Shown: positions 1 through 6,875, numbered from the stretch's first letter. The stretch: DNA of 11,002 nt from Lachnoclostridium phytofermentans (GCA_003526525.1 DPVV01000321.1:1-11002), one strand, 5' to 3'. The notes: generated by a model not told the origin, from the sequence alone. Numbers and translations are program-made.

Positions 1-876
1 TCCTTGCCAGTCAAATACTGCATCTACCGATGCAATTGCTACTTCAATCATGCCATCATCTGGTTCTTTGGTGGTAAGACGCTGCATTAACATTCCAGGT
101 GCACTAACAATTGTAACTAATACATTGTCATGACTTCCAGCATATCGTATTAATTCATAAGAGATACCAGCCACTACTGGGATTAATAATACTCTAAGAA
201 CAACTCGTAACCAGATTTGATCAACTCGTATAAATAAAAATACAATAATACTAATAAATGCCACGAATAAGATAAAGCTGGTTCCGCATCTTTTATGTTT
301 TCTTGATTGCTTTCTAACGTTTGATACCGTTAAATCATAACCGCGTTCGATGCAGTTAATTGTTTTATGTTCTGCACCATGATACATAAAGGTGCGGTTA
401 ATATCCTTCATAAAAGAAATCGAAACAATATACCCTACTAACAATAATATACGAATAATACCTTCTATAATCCCAAGAACAATAGAAGATGTAATAAATT
501 TAGAGAATAGTTCAGATAAAAACATTGGAAGTGCTACGAATAAACTTATAGCTATACAGATAGAGAATAGTACTACAAAGAAGGATAGAACCCCTTCCTT
601 TTTCTTAGAGTCTTTTTTTATTTCCTCTTCTTCCTCATAAAAAGAGGCAGAATATGTTAACGCTCTAACGCCAAGAACCATGGAGTCCGCAAACGCAATA
701 ACCCCTCTAATAATTGGAGCCTTGATTATCTTATTACCATTTCCGATGCCTTGGTATTCCTTAATATCAACAGCGATTTCATTATCGGGTTTACGAACAG
801 CTACAGCGTATTGCTCTTTATTTTTCATCATAACGCCTTCTAAAACTGCCTGACCACCAATACCTGATGATTTCAT
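1..876 (-). CDS. DUF1385 family membrane protein (YqhQ-like), 3' end outside window
   Basis: Partial gene: 292 codons are visible from the ATG at 876 and the frame is still open at the left edge. The N-terminus carries the family signature GGQAVLEGVMM (about residues 7-17), and a second conserved block, HGAEHKTINC, lies near residues 167-176. There is an acidic/lysine linker around residues 80-94 and several hydrophobic segments (about 97-120, 130-156, 201-217, 225-245), so this is a multi-pass membrane protein. The start is set by AAAGAGGG upstream of the ATG; the ATG at 882 is followed at once by a stop. The family's biochemical role is not established. It follows rpmE on the same strand, an order common in clostridia, where prmC and prfA often come next. 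No convincing promoter of its own was seen, so it may depend on read-through of the rpmE terminator. Confidence 0.9.
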   Translation of the reverse strand, partial: MKSSGIGGQAVLEGVMMKNKEQYAVAVRKPDNEIAVDIKEYQGIGNGNKIIKAPIIRGVIAFADSMVLGVRALTYSASFYEEEEEIKKDSKKKEGVLSFFVVLFSICIAISLFVALPMFLSELFSKFITSSIVLGIIEGIIRILLLVGYIVSISFMKDINRTFMYHGAEHKTINCIERGYDLTVSNVRKQSRKHKRCGTSFILFVAFISIIVFLFIRVDQIWLRVVLRVLLIPVVAGISYELIRYAGSHDNVLVTIVSAPGMLMQRLTTKEPDDGMIEVAIASVDAVFDWQG

Positions 877-938
877 CTACATCCCTCTTTCCTGCCATGT
901 TTTTACCCGTATTTGGCATTCCATATATTTACAATTTA

Positions 939-974
939 AAAATAGGTTGAGATTATACAACCTCAACCTGATTT
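939..974 (-). terminator. Intrinsic terminator after rpmE
   Basis: On the minus strand an 8-bp stem, AGGTTGAG paired with CTCAACCT (944-951 with 962-969), is followed by ATTTTTAAATT. AAAAT/ATTTT flanks can extend the stem. It sits about 25 bases after the rpmE stop, between rpmE and DUF1385, so it may be only partly efficient. Confidence 0.7.
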
Positions 975-995
975 TATGCAATATTATCTCAAAAA

Positions 996-1199
996 CTAGT
1001 TGTTTAAACCGTACTTACGGTTGAACTTGTCAATTGCACCACGAGCAGCAGCAGCTTTCTGCTGGCCTGTATAGAAAGAATGGCACTTTGAACAAACTTC
1101 CACGTGGATCTCTGGCTTAGTAGATCCAGTTACGAACTCATTACCACAGTTACATGTAACCTTTGCCTGATAGTACTTTGGTTGAATAGCTTCTTGCAT
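996..1199 (-). CDS. rpmE: 50S ribosomal protein L31, zinc-binding (C+) form
   Basis: Encodes a 67-residue L31 of the large ribosomal subunit. It begins MQEAIQPKYYQ and keeps four cysteines that fit zinc binding (C16, C18, C36, C39, in CNC and CSKC), so it is the zinc-dependent rather than the zinc-free paralogue. A GTG at 1208 gives a 70-residue version, but the ribosome binding site AGAGGTG overlaps that GTG and stands 6 bases before the ATG at 1199; the family also starts here, so 1199 is preferred. The gene lies 176 bases downstream of rho with its own promoter, a leader hairpin and a terminator, so it is probably transcribed independently as well as with rho. Zinc-binding L31 is known in other bacteria to be exchanged for a C- form under zinc limitation; no such paralogue is seen here. 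Confidence 0.96.
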   Translation of the reverse strand: MQEAIQPKYYQAKVTCNCGNEFVTGSTKPEIHVEVCSKCHSFYTGQQKAAAARGAIDKFNRKYGLNN

Positions 1200-1234
1200 T
1201 ATTTTCACCTCTCTATATCCGATTCCTATGATAG

Positions 1235-1255
1235 TTCCTCTTCAACAAAGAGGAA
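1235..1255 (-). promoter_or_regulatory. Hairpin in the rpmE 5' leader
   Basis: A perfect 8-bp inverted repeat, TTCCTCTT / AAGAGGAA (1235-1242 with 1248-1255, loop CAACA), lies in the 80-base leader between the rpmE promoter and start. No T-run follows on the minus strand, so it is not a rho terminator. L31 leader RNAs have been proposed in Firmicutes, and this could be one; that link is inference. Confidence 0.45.
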
Positions 1256-1284
1256 ACTTGTTCATTCAAATAAACAGCTTTCTT

Positions 1285-1313
1285 ATTATAGCATACGCCT
1301 ACCAAGATTGCAA
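1285..1313 (-). promoter_or_regulatory. Sigma-A type promoter of rpmE
   Basis: On the minus strand the -35 is TTGCAA (1313-1308), the spacer is exactly 17 bp and the -10 is a perfect TATAAT (1290-1285). Transcription would start near 1278, giving a leader of about 80 bases before the rpmE ATG. Confidence 0.7.
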
Positions 1314-1375
1314 TACCTATTGTACATTTTATTGTCTACTGGGAAAACTTTGAAAACATCTGAATACAGTTTGTC

Positions 1376-3373
1376 TTATATCTTTGTTTTCTTAATCATT
1401 TCGACAAATTCTGCATTGTTTTTTGTATTAACAAACATTTGAATAATTCGTTCTACTGCATCTTCTGATTTAAGACCGTTTAACGCCTTCCTCATAAGAT
1501 AATTTGCTTCCACCTCAGCGGGATTTAGTAATAAATCATCACGACGTGTACTAGACTTTGGAAGGTCAATTGCTGGGAATATTCGTTTCTCTGATAAATT
1601 ACGATCAAGTACAAGTTCCATATTACCGGTTCCCTTAAATTCTTCAAATACAACATCATCCATACGGCTACCGGTTTCAACTAACGCTGTTGCCAAAATA
1701 GTGAGACTTCCGCCCTCTCTCATATTTCTTGCTGCTCCGAAAAACTTCTTTGGCATATGAAGTGCTGCAGGATCAAGACCACCAGATAAGGTACGACCAC
1801 TGGCTTGTACTGTTAAGTTATAGGCTCTTGCAAGTCTTGTAATACTATCTAATAAGATTACAACATCTTTTTTATGCTCTACCAAACGCTTTGCACGTTC
1901 TATAACCATTTCAGACACTCGCTTATGATTCTCTGGTAATTCATCAAAAGTGGAGTAAATTACTTCTACATTACCACCTTCTATGGACTCTTTAATATCC
2001 GTAACTTCTTCTGGTCGCTCATCAATTAATAAAATAATTAAATGCATCTCAGGATGATTTCTTGTAATAGCCTTAGCAACTTGTTTTAATAAGGTAGTCT
2101 TACCAGTTTTCGGCTGGGATACAATCATACCTCTTTGTCCCTTACCAATTGGTGAGATTAAGTCTACCATACGCATCGCTACCTGACAGCCAGGTGTTTC
2201 AAGATGAATTCTTTCATTTGGGAAAATTGGTGTTAAATCTTCGAATTTCTTCCGTTTTACTGCTTCAGAAGGATGTAATCCATTAATAAACTTGATATAA
2301 AGAAGAGCACTGAACTTTTCGTTTTGATTACGTATTCTAGTATTTCCTACAATAATATCACCAGTTTTTAAATTAAATCTTCTTATCTGTGCCGGAGATA
2401 CATAAACGTCATTTTCCCCAGGTAAAAAATTATCACAACGGATGAATCCATATCCATCGGACAATACCTCTAAAATTCCTTCCTTTGTCTCACCAGAATC
2501 CAATTGTTCCATATCAATTGGTAGTTTATCTTCCTGCTGATTTGCCTGTGAAAGAAAACGATCCGAGGAGGAGGTTGTATTATATCCTAATTCAGTAGCT
2601 TGATTTCCTGAAATATCTCCTGTTGGATTTATTCTGACTACACGATCTGATTCAGTAAATCCACGATTTTCATTTAATCTGCGGTTATCCATTGGTCTGC
2701 GATTATCCATCGTTCGACGGTTATTATCATAATTTCTTAGCATCTCGTTGTTTCTATTTTCATTACTTCTATTTTCATTGTTTCTGTTTTCATTACTTCT
2801 GTTTTCATTGTTTCTGTTTTCATTACTTCTGTTTTCATTACTTCTGTTTTCATTGTTTCTGTTTTCATTACTTCTATTTTCATTACTTCTATTTTCATTA
2901 TTACGATTTTCATTATTACGATTATCGTTACTTTTATTATCGTTGCTTCTGTTCTCTAAATTACGGTTATCCATACTCCGACCTTCATTACTGCGATAGC
3001 TCTCACTCATTCGGCTATTATCATTTCCCTTAGATTGATCAGGCACTTTTACCAATTCATGTTGACGATTCTGCTCCGGTAGTCTGCGTATCACGTTATT
3101 TCGATTTCCTTGCATATGAGAAGATTCCATACTACGGTTATCTACACTCTGCTTTATACCCTCTGCTGCCATTTTAACTTCTTCCGTCTCAAGCTTTATA
3201 GGTTTGTCATCCGTACTTTTATTTATGGAGGCAACTAATTCTTGTCCTTTCTCCAATGCATTCAAAGCATCAATCAGTTCCTGCTTGCGTAATGCGCTAA
3301 TACTTTTCATACCTTTATCTTTCGCAATGTCACGCAATTCAGAAAGCGACTTTGTTTCATACAAATTACTCAT
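1376..3373 (-). CDS. rho: Transcription termination factor Rho with a large Asn/Arg/Glu repeat insert
   Basis: Hexameric ATP-dependent RNA translocase/helicase that terminates transcription. Domains in order: Rho N-terminal SAP-like helical domain (residues 1-45); disordered insert (about 60-290) whose centre (about 140-210) is an N-E-N-R-S/N pentapeptide array; cold-shock-type RNA-binding domain (about 297-365, with DGYGF and [13 protein letters not shown]); RecA-type ATPase (about 380-665). Walker A is PKTGKTT (421-427), Walker B is DVVILLDS (503-510), the Q-loop is [11 protein letters not shown] (529-539) and the arginine-finger equivalent lies in SEKR (R597). The protein has 665 residues against about 420 for E. 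coli Rho; the excess is the insert. The ATG at 3373 has AAAGGAG 8 bases upstream (3382-3388). All catalytic motifs are intact, so it should be active. Rho of Clostridium botulinum has an N-rich insert at the same place that was reported to form a prion; this insert is more charged. Confidence 0.97.
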   Translation of the reverse strand: MSNLYETKSLSELRDIAKDKGMKSISALRKQELIDALNALEKGQELVASINKSTDDKPIKLETEEVKMAAEGIKQSVDNRSMESSHMQGNRNNVIRRLPEQNRQHELVKVPDQSKGNDNSRMSESYRSNEGRSMDNRNLENRSNDNKSNDNRNNENRNNENRSNENRSNENRNNENRSNENRSNENRNNENRSNENRNNENRSNENRNNEMLRNYDNNRRTMDNRRPMDNRRLNENRGFTESDRVVRINPTGDISGNQATELGYNTTSSSDRFLSQANQQEDKLPIDMEQLDSGETKEGILEVLSDGYGFIRCDNFLPGENDVYVSPAQIRRFNLKTGDIIVGNTRIRNQNEKFSALLYIKFINGLHPSEAVKRKKFEDLTPIFPNERIHLETPGCQVAMRMVDLISPIGKGQRGMIVSQPKTGKTTLLKQVAKAITRNHPEMHLIILLIDERPEEVTDIKESIEGGNVEVIYSTFDELPENHKRVSEMVIERAKRLVEHKKDVVILLDSITRLARAYNLTVQASGRTLSGGLDPAALHMPKKFFGAARNMREGGSLTILATALVETGSRMDDVVFEEFKGTGNMELVLDRNLSEKRIFPAIDLPKSSTRRDDLLLNPAEVEANYLMRKALNGLKSEDAVERIIQMFVNTKNNAEFVEMIKKTKI
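2746..2955 (-). repeat. 15-bp tandem array coding N-E-N-R-S/N repeats in rho
   Basis: About 14 consecutive 15-bp units, such as CATTACTTCTGTTTT and CATTGTTTCTGTTTT on the plus strand, with further degenerate units up to about 3000. The unit is five codons, so gain or loss of copies keeps the rho frame. The most uniform units are 2761-2895, and those at the 3000 side are more diverged. Open frames on the opposite strand here are by-products of the array. Confidence 0.95.
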
Positions 3374-3472
3374 TCATTCTGCTCCTTTAATTAAACTAAT
3401 CTATCTTAGGATTGGTTGAGAAATGATATAGAAAAAATGATGTGTCCTAGAGACATTTCTTATGATAGCTTC

Positions 3473-3501
3473 ATTATACACTATTTGCTAAAAAAGAAAA
3501 G
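3473..3501 (-). promoter_or_regulatory. Probable rho promoter
   Basis: A perfect minus-strand -10, TATAAT (3478-3473), lies about 100 bases upstream of the rho ATG. The matching -35 position is poor (CTTTTC at 17-bp spacing). Transcription would start near 3466, giving a leader of about 90 bases. The leader holds only a weak 4-bp hairpin (TGTC/GACA) before a short T-run, which I do not call a terminator. Confidence 0.45.
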
Positions 3502-3575
3502 TATTTTTTTACAACAACCTTGAATTATCACAAAATTTAACAAATTTGAACTATTGCTATTCCCAAGCTTTCAAC

Positions 3576-3604
3576 TTGATTTACCAAGTGCTAAGTGTTA
3601 TTAT
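3576..3604 (+). promoter_or_regulatory. Promoter of the radical SAM / DUF4364 / HIT operon
   Basis: TTGATT (3576-3581), a 17-bp spacer and TATTAT (3599-3604) make a good sigma-A match facing right. Transcription would start near 3611, about 160 bases before the first start codon. It is the only clear plus-strand promoter in the 400-base gap between the rho and radical SAM genes. Confidence 0.55.
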
Positions 3605-3610
3605 TATGAA

Positions 3611-3769
3611 AGTATAGCCCTTGGATTAAGAGGGCAAACTTTCTATCATTCCAAGAAATTAGTATACAAAGTTTACGGAAATAGTGTAATAAAAAATAAA
3701 TTTTCACACGGCAAATATTATACCTGCGCCCCAAAGTTTGCAGGCATTGGAAAGGCATGGTTTTTTATT
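3611..3769 (+). promoter_or_regulatory. Long structured 5' leader with alternative pairings
   Basis: GCAAACTTT (3634-3642) is perfectly complementary to AAAGTTTGC (3733-3741), and its AAACTTT core also pairs with AAAGTTT (3668-3674). The two pairings exclude each other. GCCCT/AGGGC (3617-3621 with 3631-3635) and CCTGC/GCAGG (3723-3727 with 3740-3744) add further hairpins. The 3' part (3733-3762) is the element shared with the deacetylase leader. It does not match any riboswitch consensus I can recall. An open frame crosses it (3554-3832), but nothing supports translation upstream of 3770. Confidence 0.45.
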
Positions 3770-3832
3770 ATGACGCTTAACGAAAAAGCTCTGAAATTGC
3801 ACGAAGAATGGAACGGGAAATTGATATTATGA
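3770..3832 (+). pseudogene. N-terminal remnant of a malic enzyme gene, now a 20-codon upstream ORF
   Basis: The 20-residue peptide MTLNEKALKLHEEWNGKLIL matches the typical N-terminus of NAD(P)-dependent malic enzymes (pattern NEKAL-LHEEWNGKLE), as I recall the family. After GKL the frame runs through two codons to a TGA. None of the rest of a malic enzyme (about 390 residues) follows; the radical SAM gene begins instead. The TGA overlaps that gene's ATG as ATGA (3829-3832), so translation of the remnant could feed the next gene. The simplest reading is a deletion that fused the promoter, leader and start of a malic enzyme gene to the radical SAM gene. A short real leader peptide that resembles the family by chance is the alternative. 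Confidence 0.6.
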
Positions 3833-4770
3833 ATTTATTGCAGGATAAGCATTATTACTCCTTAGATACTTATTACAAGGAACAATTCGGTGATAAGGTA
3901 TACAAGCTTTCACTAAATGGCGGTATGACTTGTCCTAATCGAGATGGGACTTTAGGAACTGGTGGTTGCATCTTTTGTAGTTCGGGTGGTTCTGGTGATT
4001 TCGCCACCAGTATGAATTTATCAATTACAGAGCAAATTGAAGCAGCAAAAGAACTGGTAGCAAATAAGGCGAAAAGTAACCGTTATGTTGCTTACTTTCA
4101 AGCATATACCAATACCTATGCTCCCGTTGACTACCTTCGCTCTATTTTTACAGAAGCGATTGACCATGAAGAAATTGTGGCTCTTTCCATCGCAACCAGA
4201 CCAGATTGTTTACCTGATGAGGTGCTAATGCTCCTTTCAGATTTAAATCAAAGAAAGCCAATTTATATAGAACTTGGACTCCAAACCATTCATGAAAACA
4301 GTGCTAAATTAATACGACGTGGTTATAACCTTCCTGTTTTTGAAGATGCGCTAGATCGTTTGTCCAACCTTAACATCCCGGTTGTTGTGCATGTTATCCT
4401 TGGTTTACCCGGTGAAACTAAGGAAATGATGTTATCTACCATAGACTATTTAGCAAAACATCCAATACACGGAATCAAATTACAACTCATGCATATTTTA
4501 AAAAATACCGATTTGGAAGATCTCTATAGGAAAGACCCAACGTTATTTTCACTTTTACAGTTAGAAGATTATATTAATATTCTATCAGAATGTTTGGAGC
4601 ACCTTCCACCACATATTGTAATCCATAGAATAACTGGGGATGGGCCAAAAAATCTTTTAGTAGCACCACTATGGAGCGGTAATAAACGCCATGTTTTAAA
4701 TACGATTCAAAAAGAATTAAAGGTACGAAATTCTTACCAAGGAAAATACATTCGAACCAATCTCGAATAG
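3829..4770 (+). CDS. Radical SAM protein, TIGR01212 (YtqA/YhcC) family
   Basis: Encodes 313 residues from the ATG at 3829. It has the family pattern CPNRDGT...GGCIFC with cluster cysteines C35, C47 and C50 (spacing C-x11-C-x2-C), then SIATRPD (about 120-126), ELGLQT (148-153) and GLPGET (192-197), typical of the radical SAM barrel that cleaves S-adenosylmethionine. B. subtilis YtqA of this family has been connected, from memory, with wobble-uridine tRNA modification; the exact reaction here is inferred only. An ATG at 3808 in the same frame adds seven residues but has a poor ribosome binding site. The 3829 ATG aligns with relatives, which start shortly before a Y-[HY]-S-L motif, and overlaps the stop of the upstream 20-codon ORF as ATGA. 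It is first full gene of a three-gene operon, 14 bases from DUF4364. Confidence 0.9.
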   Translation: MNLLQDKHYYSLDTYYKEQFGDKVYKLSLNGGMTCPNRDGTLGTGGCIFCSSGGSGDFATSMNLSITEQIEAAKELVANKAKSNRYVAYFQAYTNTYAPVDYLRSIFTEAIDHEEIVALSIATRPDCLPDEVLMLLSDLNQRKPIYIELGLQTIHENSAKLIRRGYNLPVFEDALDRLSNLNIPVVVHVILGLPGETKEMMLSTIDYLAKHPIHGIKLQLMHILKNTDLEDLYRKDPTLFSLLQLEDYINILSECLEHLPPHIVIHRITGDGPKNLLVAPLWSGNKRHVLNTIQKELKVRNSYQGKYIRTNLE

Positions 4771-4784
4771 AAGGGAGAACAACA

Positions 4785-5306
4785 ATGCAAGCGGAAACTC
4801 TAATGCTTTACAAATTAATTGTACTTTATATCTTAGACAAAGTGGACTTTCCACTAACCAATGGCCAATTAACCAATTTTATACTTGAAAAAGATTATAC
4901 GAATTACTTTAACATTCAACAAACAATCTCTGAGTTAATTGACGATCAATACATTATTGCTGAAACTATCCGAAACAGCTCTCTCTATCAAATTACAGAC
5001 TCAGGTAAGGAAACACTATCCTTCTTTTGCAATACAATTGCACAAGCCATCCGCGACGACATTGATATTTATCTAAAAGAGCACAAGTACAGTTTGCGTG
5101 AAGAGGTATCTACTCTCGCAGATTATTTTGAAGTTAAAAAAGATGAGTTTATTGCACACCTTCGTGTTATGGAAGGTTCCAGTGCAATTATTGATTTAAA
5201 ACTATCCGTTCCATCGGAGCGGGAAGCAAATCTTATCTGTAATAATTGGAAGCAAAAAAGCTCCGATATCTATACCTTTGTAATCTCTTCGCTGATTGCA
5301 GATTAA
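4785..5306 (+). CDS. DUF4364 family protein, winged-helix-like
   Basis: A 173-residue soluble protein. The N-terminal 75 residues read as a winged-helix fold of the PadR/MarR kind (LYKLIVLYILDKVDFPLTNGQL, a helix ending in YFNIQQTISELIDDQYI, then a YQITDSGKETL wing). The rest is an alpha/beta C-terminal part. This is the architecture of DUF4364, a Firmicute family next to radical SAM TIGR01212 genes in several clostridia as I recall. A DNA-binding role is likely from the fold but unproven, and no ligand is known. The start is supported by GAAGGGAG about 8 bases upstream. It is 14 bases downstream of the radical SAM gene and so cotranscribed. Confidence 0.82.
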   Translation: MQAETLMLYKLIVLYILDKVDFPLTNGQLTNFILEKDYTNYFNIQQTISELIDDQYIIAETIRNSSLYQITDSGKETLSFFCNTIAQAIRDDIDIYLKEHKYSLREEVSTLADYFEVKKDEFIAHLRVMEGSSAIIDLKLSVPSEREANLICNNWKQKSSDIYTFVISSLIAD

Positions 5307-5315
5307 TTTTAAATG

Positions 5316-5349
5316 AAACAAAGAGCATAATTTCTATCGCCCTTTGTTT
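5316..5349 (+). other. Inverted repeat between DUF4364 and the HIT gene
   Basis: AAACAAAG (5316-5323) pairs with CTTTGTTT (5342-5349), with GC/GC just inside after one mismatch, and ACATATATATTTTT follows. The stem is mostly A/T and the T-run ends at the HIT ribosome binding site, so it could be a weak attenuator or an mRNA processing site that separates expression of the HIT gene. Confidence 0.4.
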
Positions 5350-5376
5350 ACATATATATTTTTAGGAGGCCCCACT

Positions 5377-5799
5377 ATGTTAGACCCAAATTGTTCTTAC
5401 TGTGCTGAAGGCGAATTAGTTGCTAATTTCGGCATCAAAATCTGTGAATTACCTGCATCCAAGGTTTATCTTTTTAAAGAGCAAAGCCATAAAGGAAGAT
5501 GTATTGTTGCAAGTAAATATCATGTTAGTGAAATGATTGAATTATCCGAGGAAGAGCGTAATGCTTTTTTTGCAGATGTGAATAAGGTTGCTAATGCAAT
5601 CCATAACGCATTTCATCCGGATAAAGTTAACTACGGTGCATACGGTGATACCGGACATCATCTTCACTTCCATCTTGTTCCTAAGTATAAGGATGAGTTT
5701 GAATGGGGCGGTACGTTTGCTATGGACCCTAAACAAACAACATTATCCGACCAGGAATACGAGGAATTGATCGAAGCATTAAAAGCGAACCTTAAATAA
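5377..5799 (+). CDS. HIT family protein (nucleotide hydrolase/transferase)
   Basis: A 140-residue histidine-triad protein. The signature HLHFHL lies at 95-100 (H95, H97, H99, with H97 the expected nucleophile), preceded by NYGAYGDTGH. An N-terminal C-x2-C (C6, C9) is present but its partners are less clear. HIT enzymes hydrolyse or transfer nucleotidyl groups from adenosine phosphoramidates or dinucleoside polyphosphates; the substrate cannot be told from sequence. A start at 5344 would add 11 residues, but AGGAGG at 5364-5369 stands 7 bases before the ATG at 5377, which is clearly the start. It is the last gene of the plus-strand operon and ends before a strong terminator. Confidence 0.9.
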   Translation: MLDPNCSYCAEGELVANFGIKICELPASKVYLFKEQSHKGRCIVASKYHVSEMIELSEEERNAFFADVNKVANAIHNAFHPDKVNYGAYGDTGHHLHFHLVPKYKDEFEWGGTFAMDPKQTTLSDQEYEELIEALKANLK

Positions 5800-5866
5800 A
5801 AAACATGCTTTGCGAACTTTTCCTTGCCATGAATAATTGAAATCGAATATACATGAACATTAAAAT

Positions 5867-5920
5867 AAAAGTGTATCAGATGGTTTAGAATAGATGTCTA
5901 ACCATATTGATACACTTTTT
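5867..5920. terminator. Strong bidirectional terminator between convergent genes
   Basis: AAAAGTGTATCA (5867-5878) pairs with TGATACACTTTT (5908-5919), and inside it ATGGTTTAG pairs with CTAACCAT with one bulged T. TTTTT follows on the plus strand and TTTTATTTTA on the minus strand. It can end both the HIT operon and leftward transcription from the deacetylase. Confidence 0.88.
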
Positions 5921-5930
5921 AATTCTTAAC

Positions 5931-6101
5931 AAGAGAAAATTGTAAAGTTCTTATATAATCACATTGCAATTTTTCATTTAAATAATAATGATAACGTAAT
6001 CGTTCAAGTTGATAATAGTTACATGTAAACTTTCATGCAATAATAATCACAATGTAATATTTCATGTTAAAAATGATCACAAAGTGATTTTCTATAAAAA
6101 T
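5931..6101. repeat. Degenerate 27-30 bp tandem repeats with dyad cores
   Basis: Five units follow one another: 5957-5986, 5987-6016, 6017-6044, 6045-6074 and 6075-6101, plus a faint one at 5931-5956. Each has a core like ATCACAATGTAAT followed by TTTCATG and an A/T run. The cores are imperfect or perfect dyads, for example ATCAC-AAA-GTGAT (6076-6088) and GTTACATGTAAAC (6018-6030). No gene is seen in the 5800-6170 gap apart from this array and the terminators. Confidence 0.7.
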
Positions 6102-6122
6102 CCTATGTAAATTAATAAATAA

Positions 6123-6141
6123 TTTCTATCCTTCATAGAAA
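6123..6141 (-). terminator. Weak hairpin after the deacetylase gene
   Basis: TTTCTAT/ATAGAAA (6123-6129 with 6135-6141, loop of 5) lies 30-48 bases past the stop of the deacetylase and is followed on the minus strand by TTATTTATTAATTT. It is A/T-rich and lacks a clean T-run, so it is a weak terminator at best; the stem at 5867-5920 would back it up. Confidence 0.35.
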
Positions 6142-6170
6142 GCTAATTATGTAGATTTTTGTTTCCTATC

Positions 6171-6875
6171 TTAGGGCAAATATTGGAATTCCGGTTTAAT
6201 AAAAGTCACCCCATGCAACATAACATAATCAAGGAACTTCTGATAATATCTTGGGATTACGGCATTTGTTTCCATGTGATCATGTAACAATACGATATGT
6301 CTGCTTTCTTCATCTAGAAGTAACTCACTGCTTTCTTGCTTCCTTTCGTAAATACGTGCTATAAAATCCTCATAGGTTAAGGAAGTATCATTATGAACAC
6401 GATATTCTGTAAAATCATAGGTCCACAAAACATCGACGCCTTCTTTCAAACCTTCCCTATCATACCACTCACTCGTTATGTGTGTATCTTCCAATTTGCA
6501 AAACCCTTGATTCTCTAAATACTCCTGGAACTCTTCTGATTCTTTAAGTTTCCTTGCTCCATACGGAAACCGGAATAATTTAAACTTTCTCACTACACCT
6601 GCATGTTGGTATATCTCATTAATTAATTCCTCGGTTTTTTCAACTTCACTTATGCATTGCTCTAATGTTAACTGTTCAAAATTTGGATGAGAATAACTGT
6701 GATTTCCAATGATAGCACCTTTTTTTAGTGCGTAAACTCCCTCTTCCATCTTCTTTTCAATATGCTGACCTGTAAAGAAAAAAATTGGTTTTATCCCTCT
6801 TTCCGTCAGATAATCAATAATATCTCGTGTAATATCAGAAGGTCCATCGTCCATTGTTAAATACGCAATGCTCAT
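6171..6875 (-). CDS. Polysaccharide deacetylase family protein (NodB-type, CE4)
   Basis: Encodes 234 residues with the CE4 motifs in order: TMDDGPS (7-13, catalytic and metal Asp D9/D10), H59-S-Y-S-H63 (metal histidines), RFPYG (102-106), WTYD (151-154) and LLHDH (196-200). These enzymes remove acetyl groups from N-acetylglucosamine polymers such as peptidoglycan or chitin, using a divalent metal. There is no signal peptide or membrane anchor, so it is either cytoplasmic or exported some other way; the substrate is unknown. A TTG at 6905 and an ATG at 6887 are in frame upstream, but both lie inside the conserved leader element and lack spaced ribosome binding sites; MSIAYLTMDDGP is the natural family start. 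It has its own promoter and a long structured leader. Confidence 0.87.
   Translation of the reverse strand: MSIAYLTMDDGPSDITRDIIDYLTERGIKPIFFFTGQHIEKKMEEGVYALKKGAIIGNHSYSHPNFEQLTLEQCISEVEKTEELINEIYQHAGVVRKFKLFRFPYGARKLKESEEFQEYLENQGFCKLEDTHITSEWYDREGLKEGVDVLWTYDFTEYRVHNDTSLTYEDFIARIYERKQESSELLLDEESRHIVLLHDHMETNAVIPRYYQKFLDYVMLHGVTFIKPEFQYLP

Noticed and set aside
2692..3033. Plus-strand open frames opposite the rho repeat, rich in Phe, His, Tyr or Leu
   Set aside because: They are by-products of a stop-free 15-bp array read on the other strand, with no ribosome binding site; rho explains the region fully.
3554..3769. Upstream part of a 92-codon open frame before the radical SAM gene
   Set aside because: The likely transcription start (about 3611) is inside it, no ribosome binding site precedes 3554, and its similarity to the deacetylase leader breaks frame; only the last 20 codons are credible.
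3611..3769. c-di-GMP riboswitch, suggested by GGGCAAAC in the leader
   Set aside because: The conserved GACGCAAAGCC segment and the tetraloop/receptor pattern of that riboswitch are missing.
5542..5770. Open frames of 60-64 codons inside the HIT gene on both strands
   Set aside because: Shadows of a well-supported HIT gene, with no family match or ribosome binding site.
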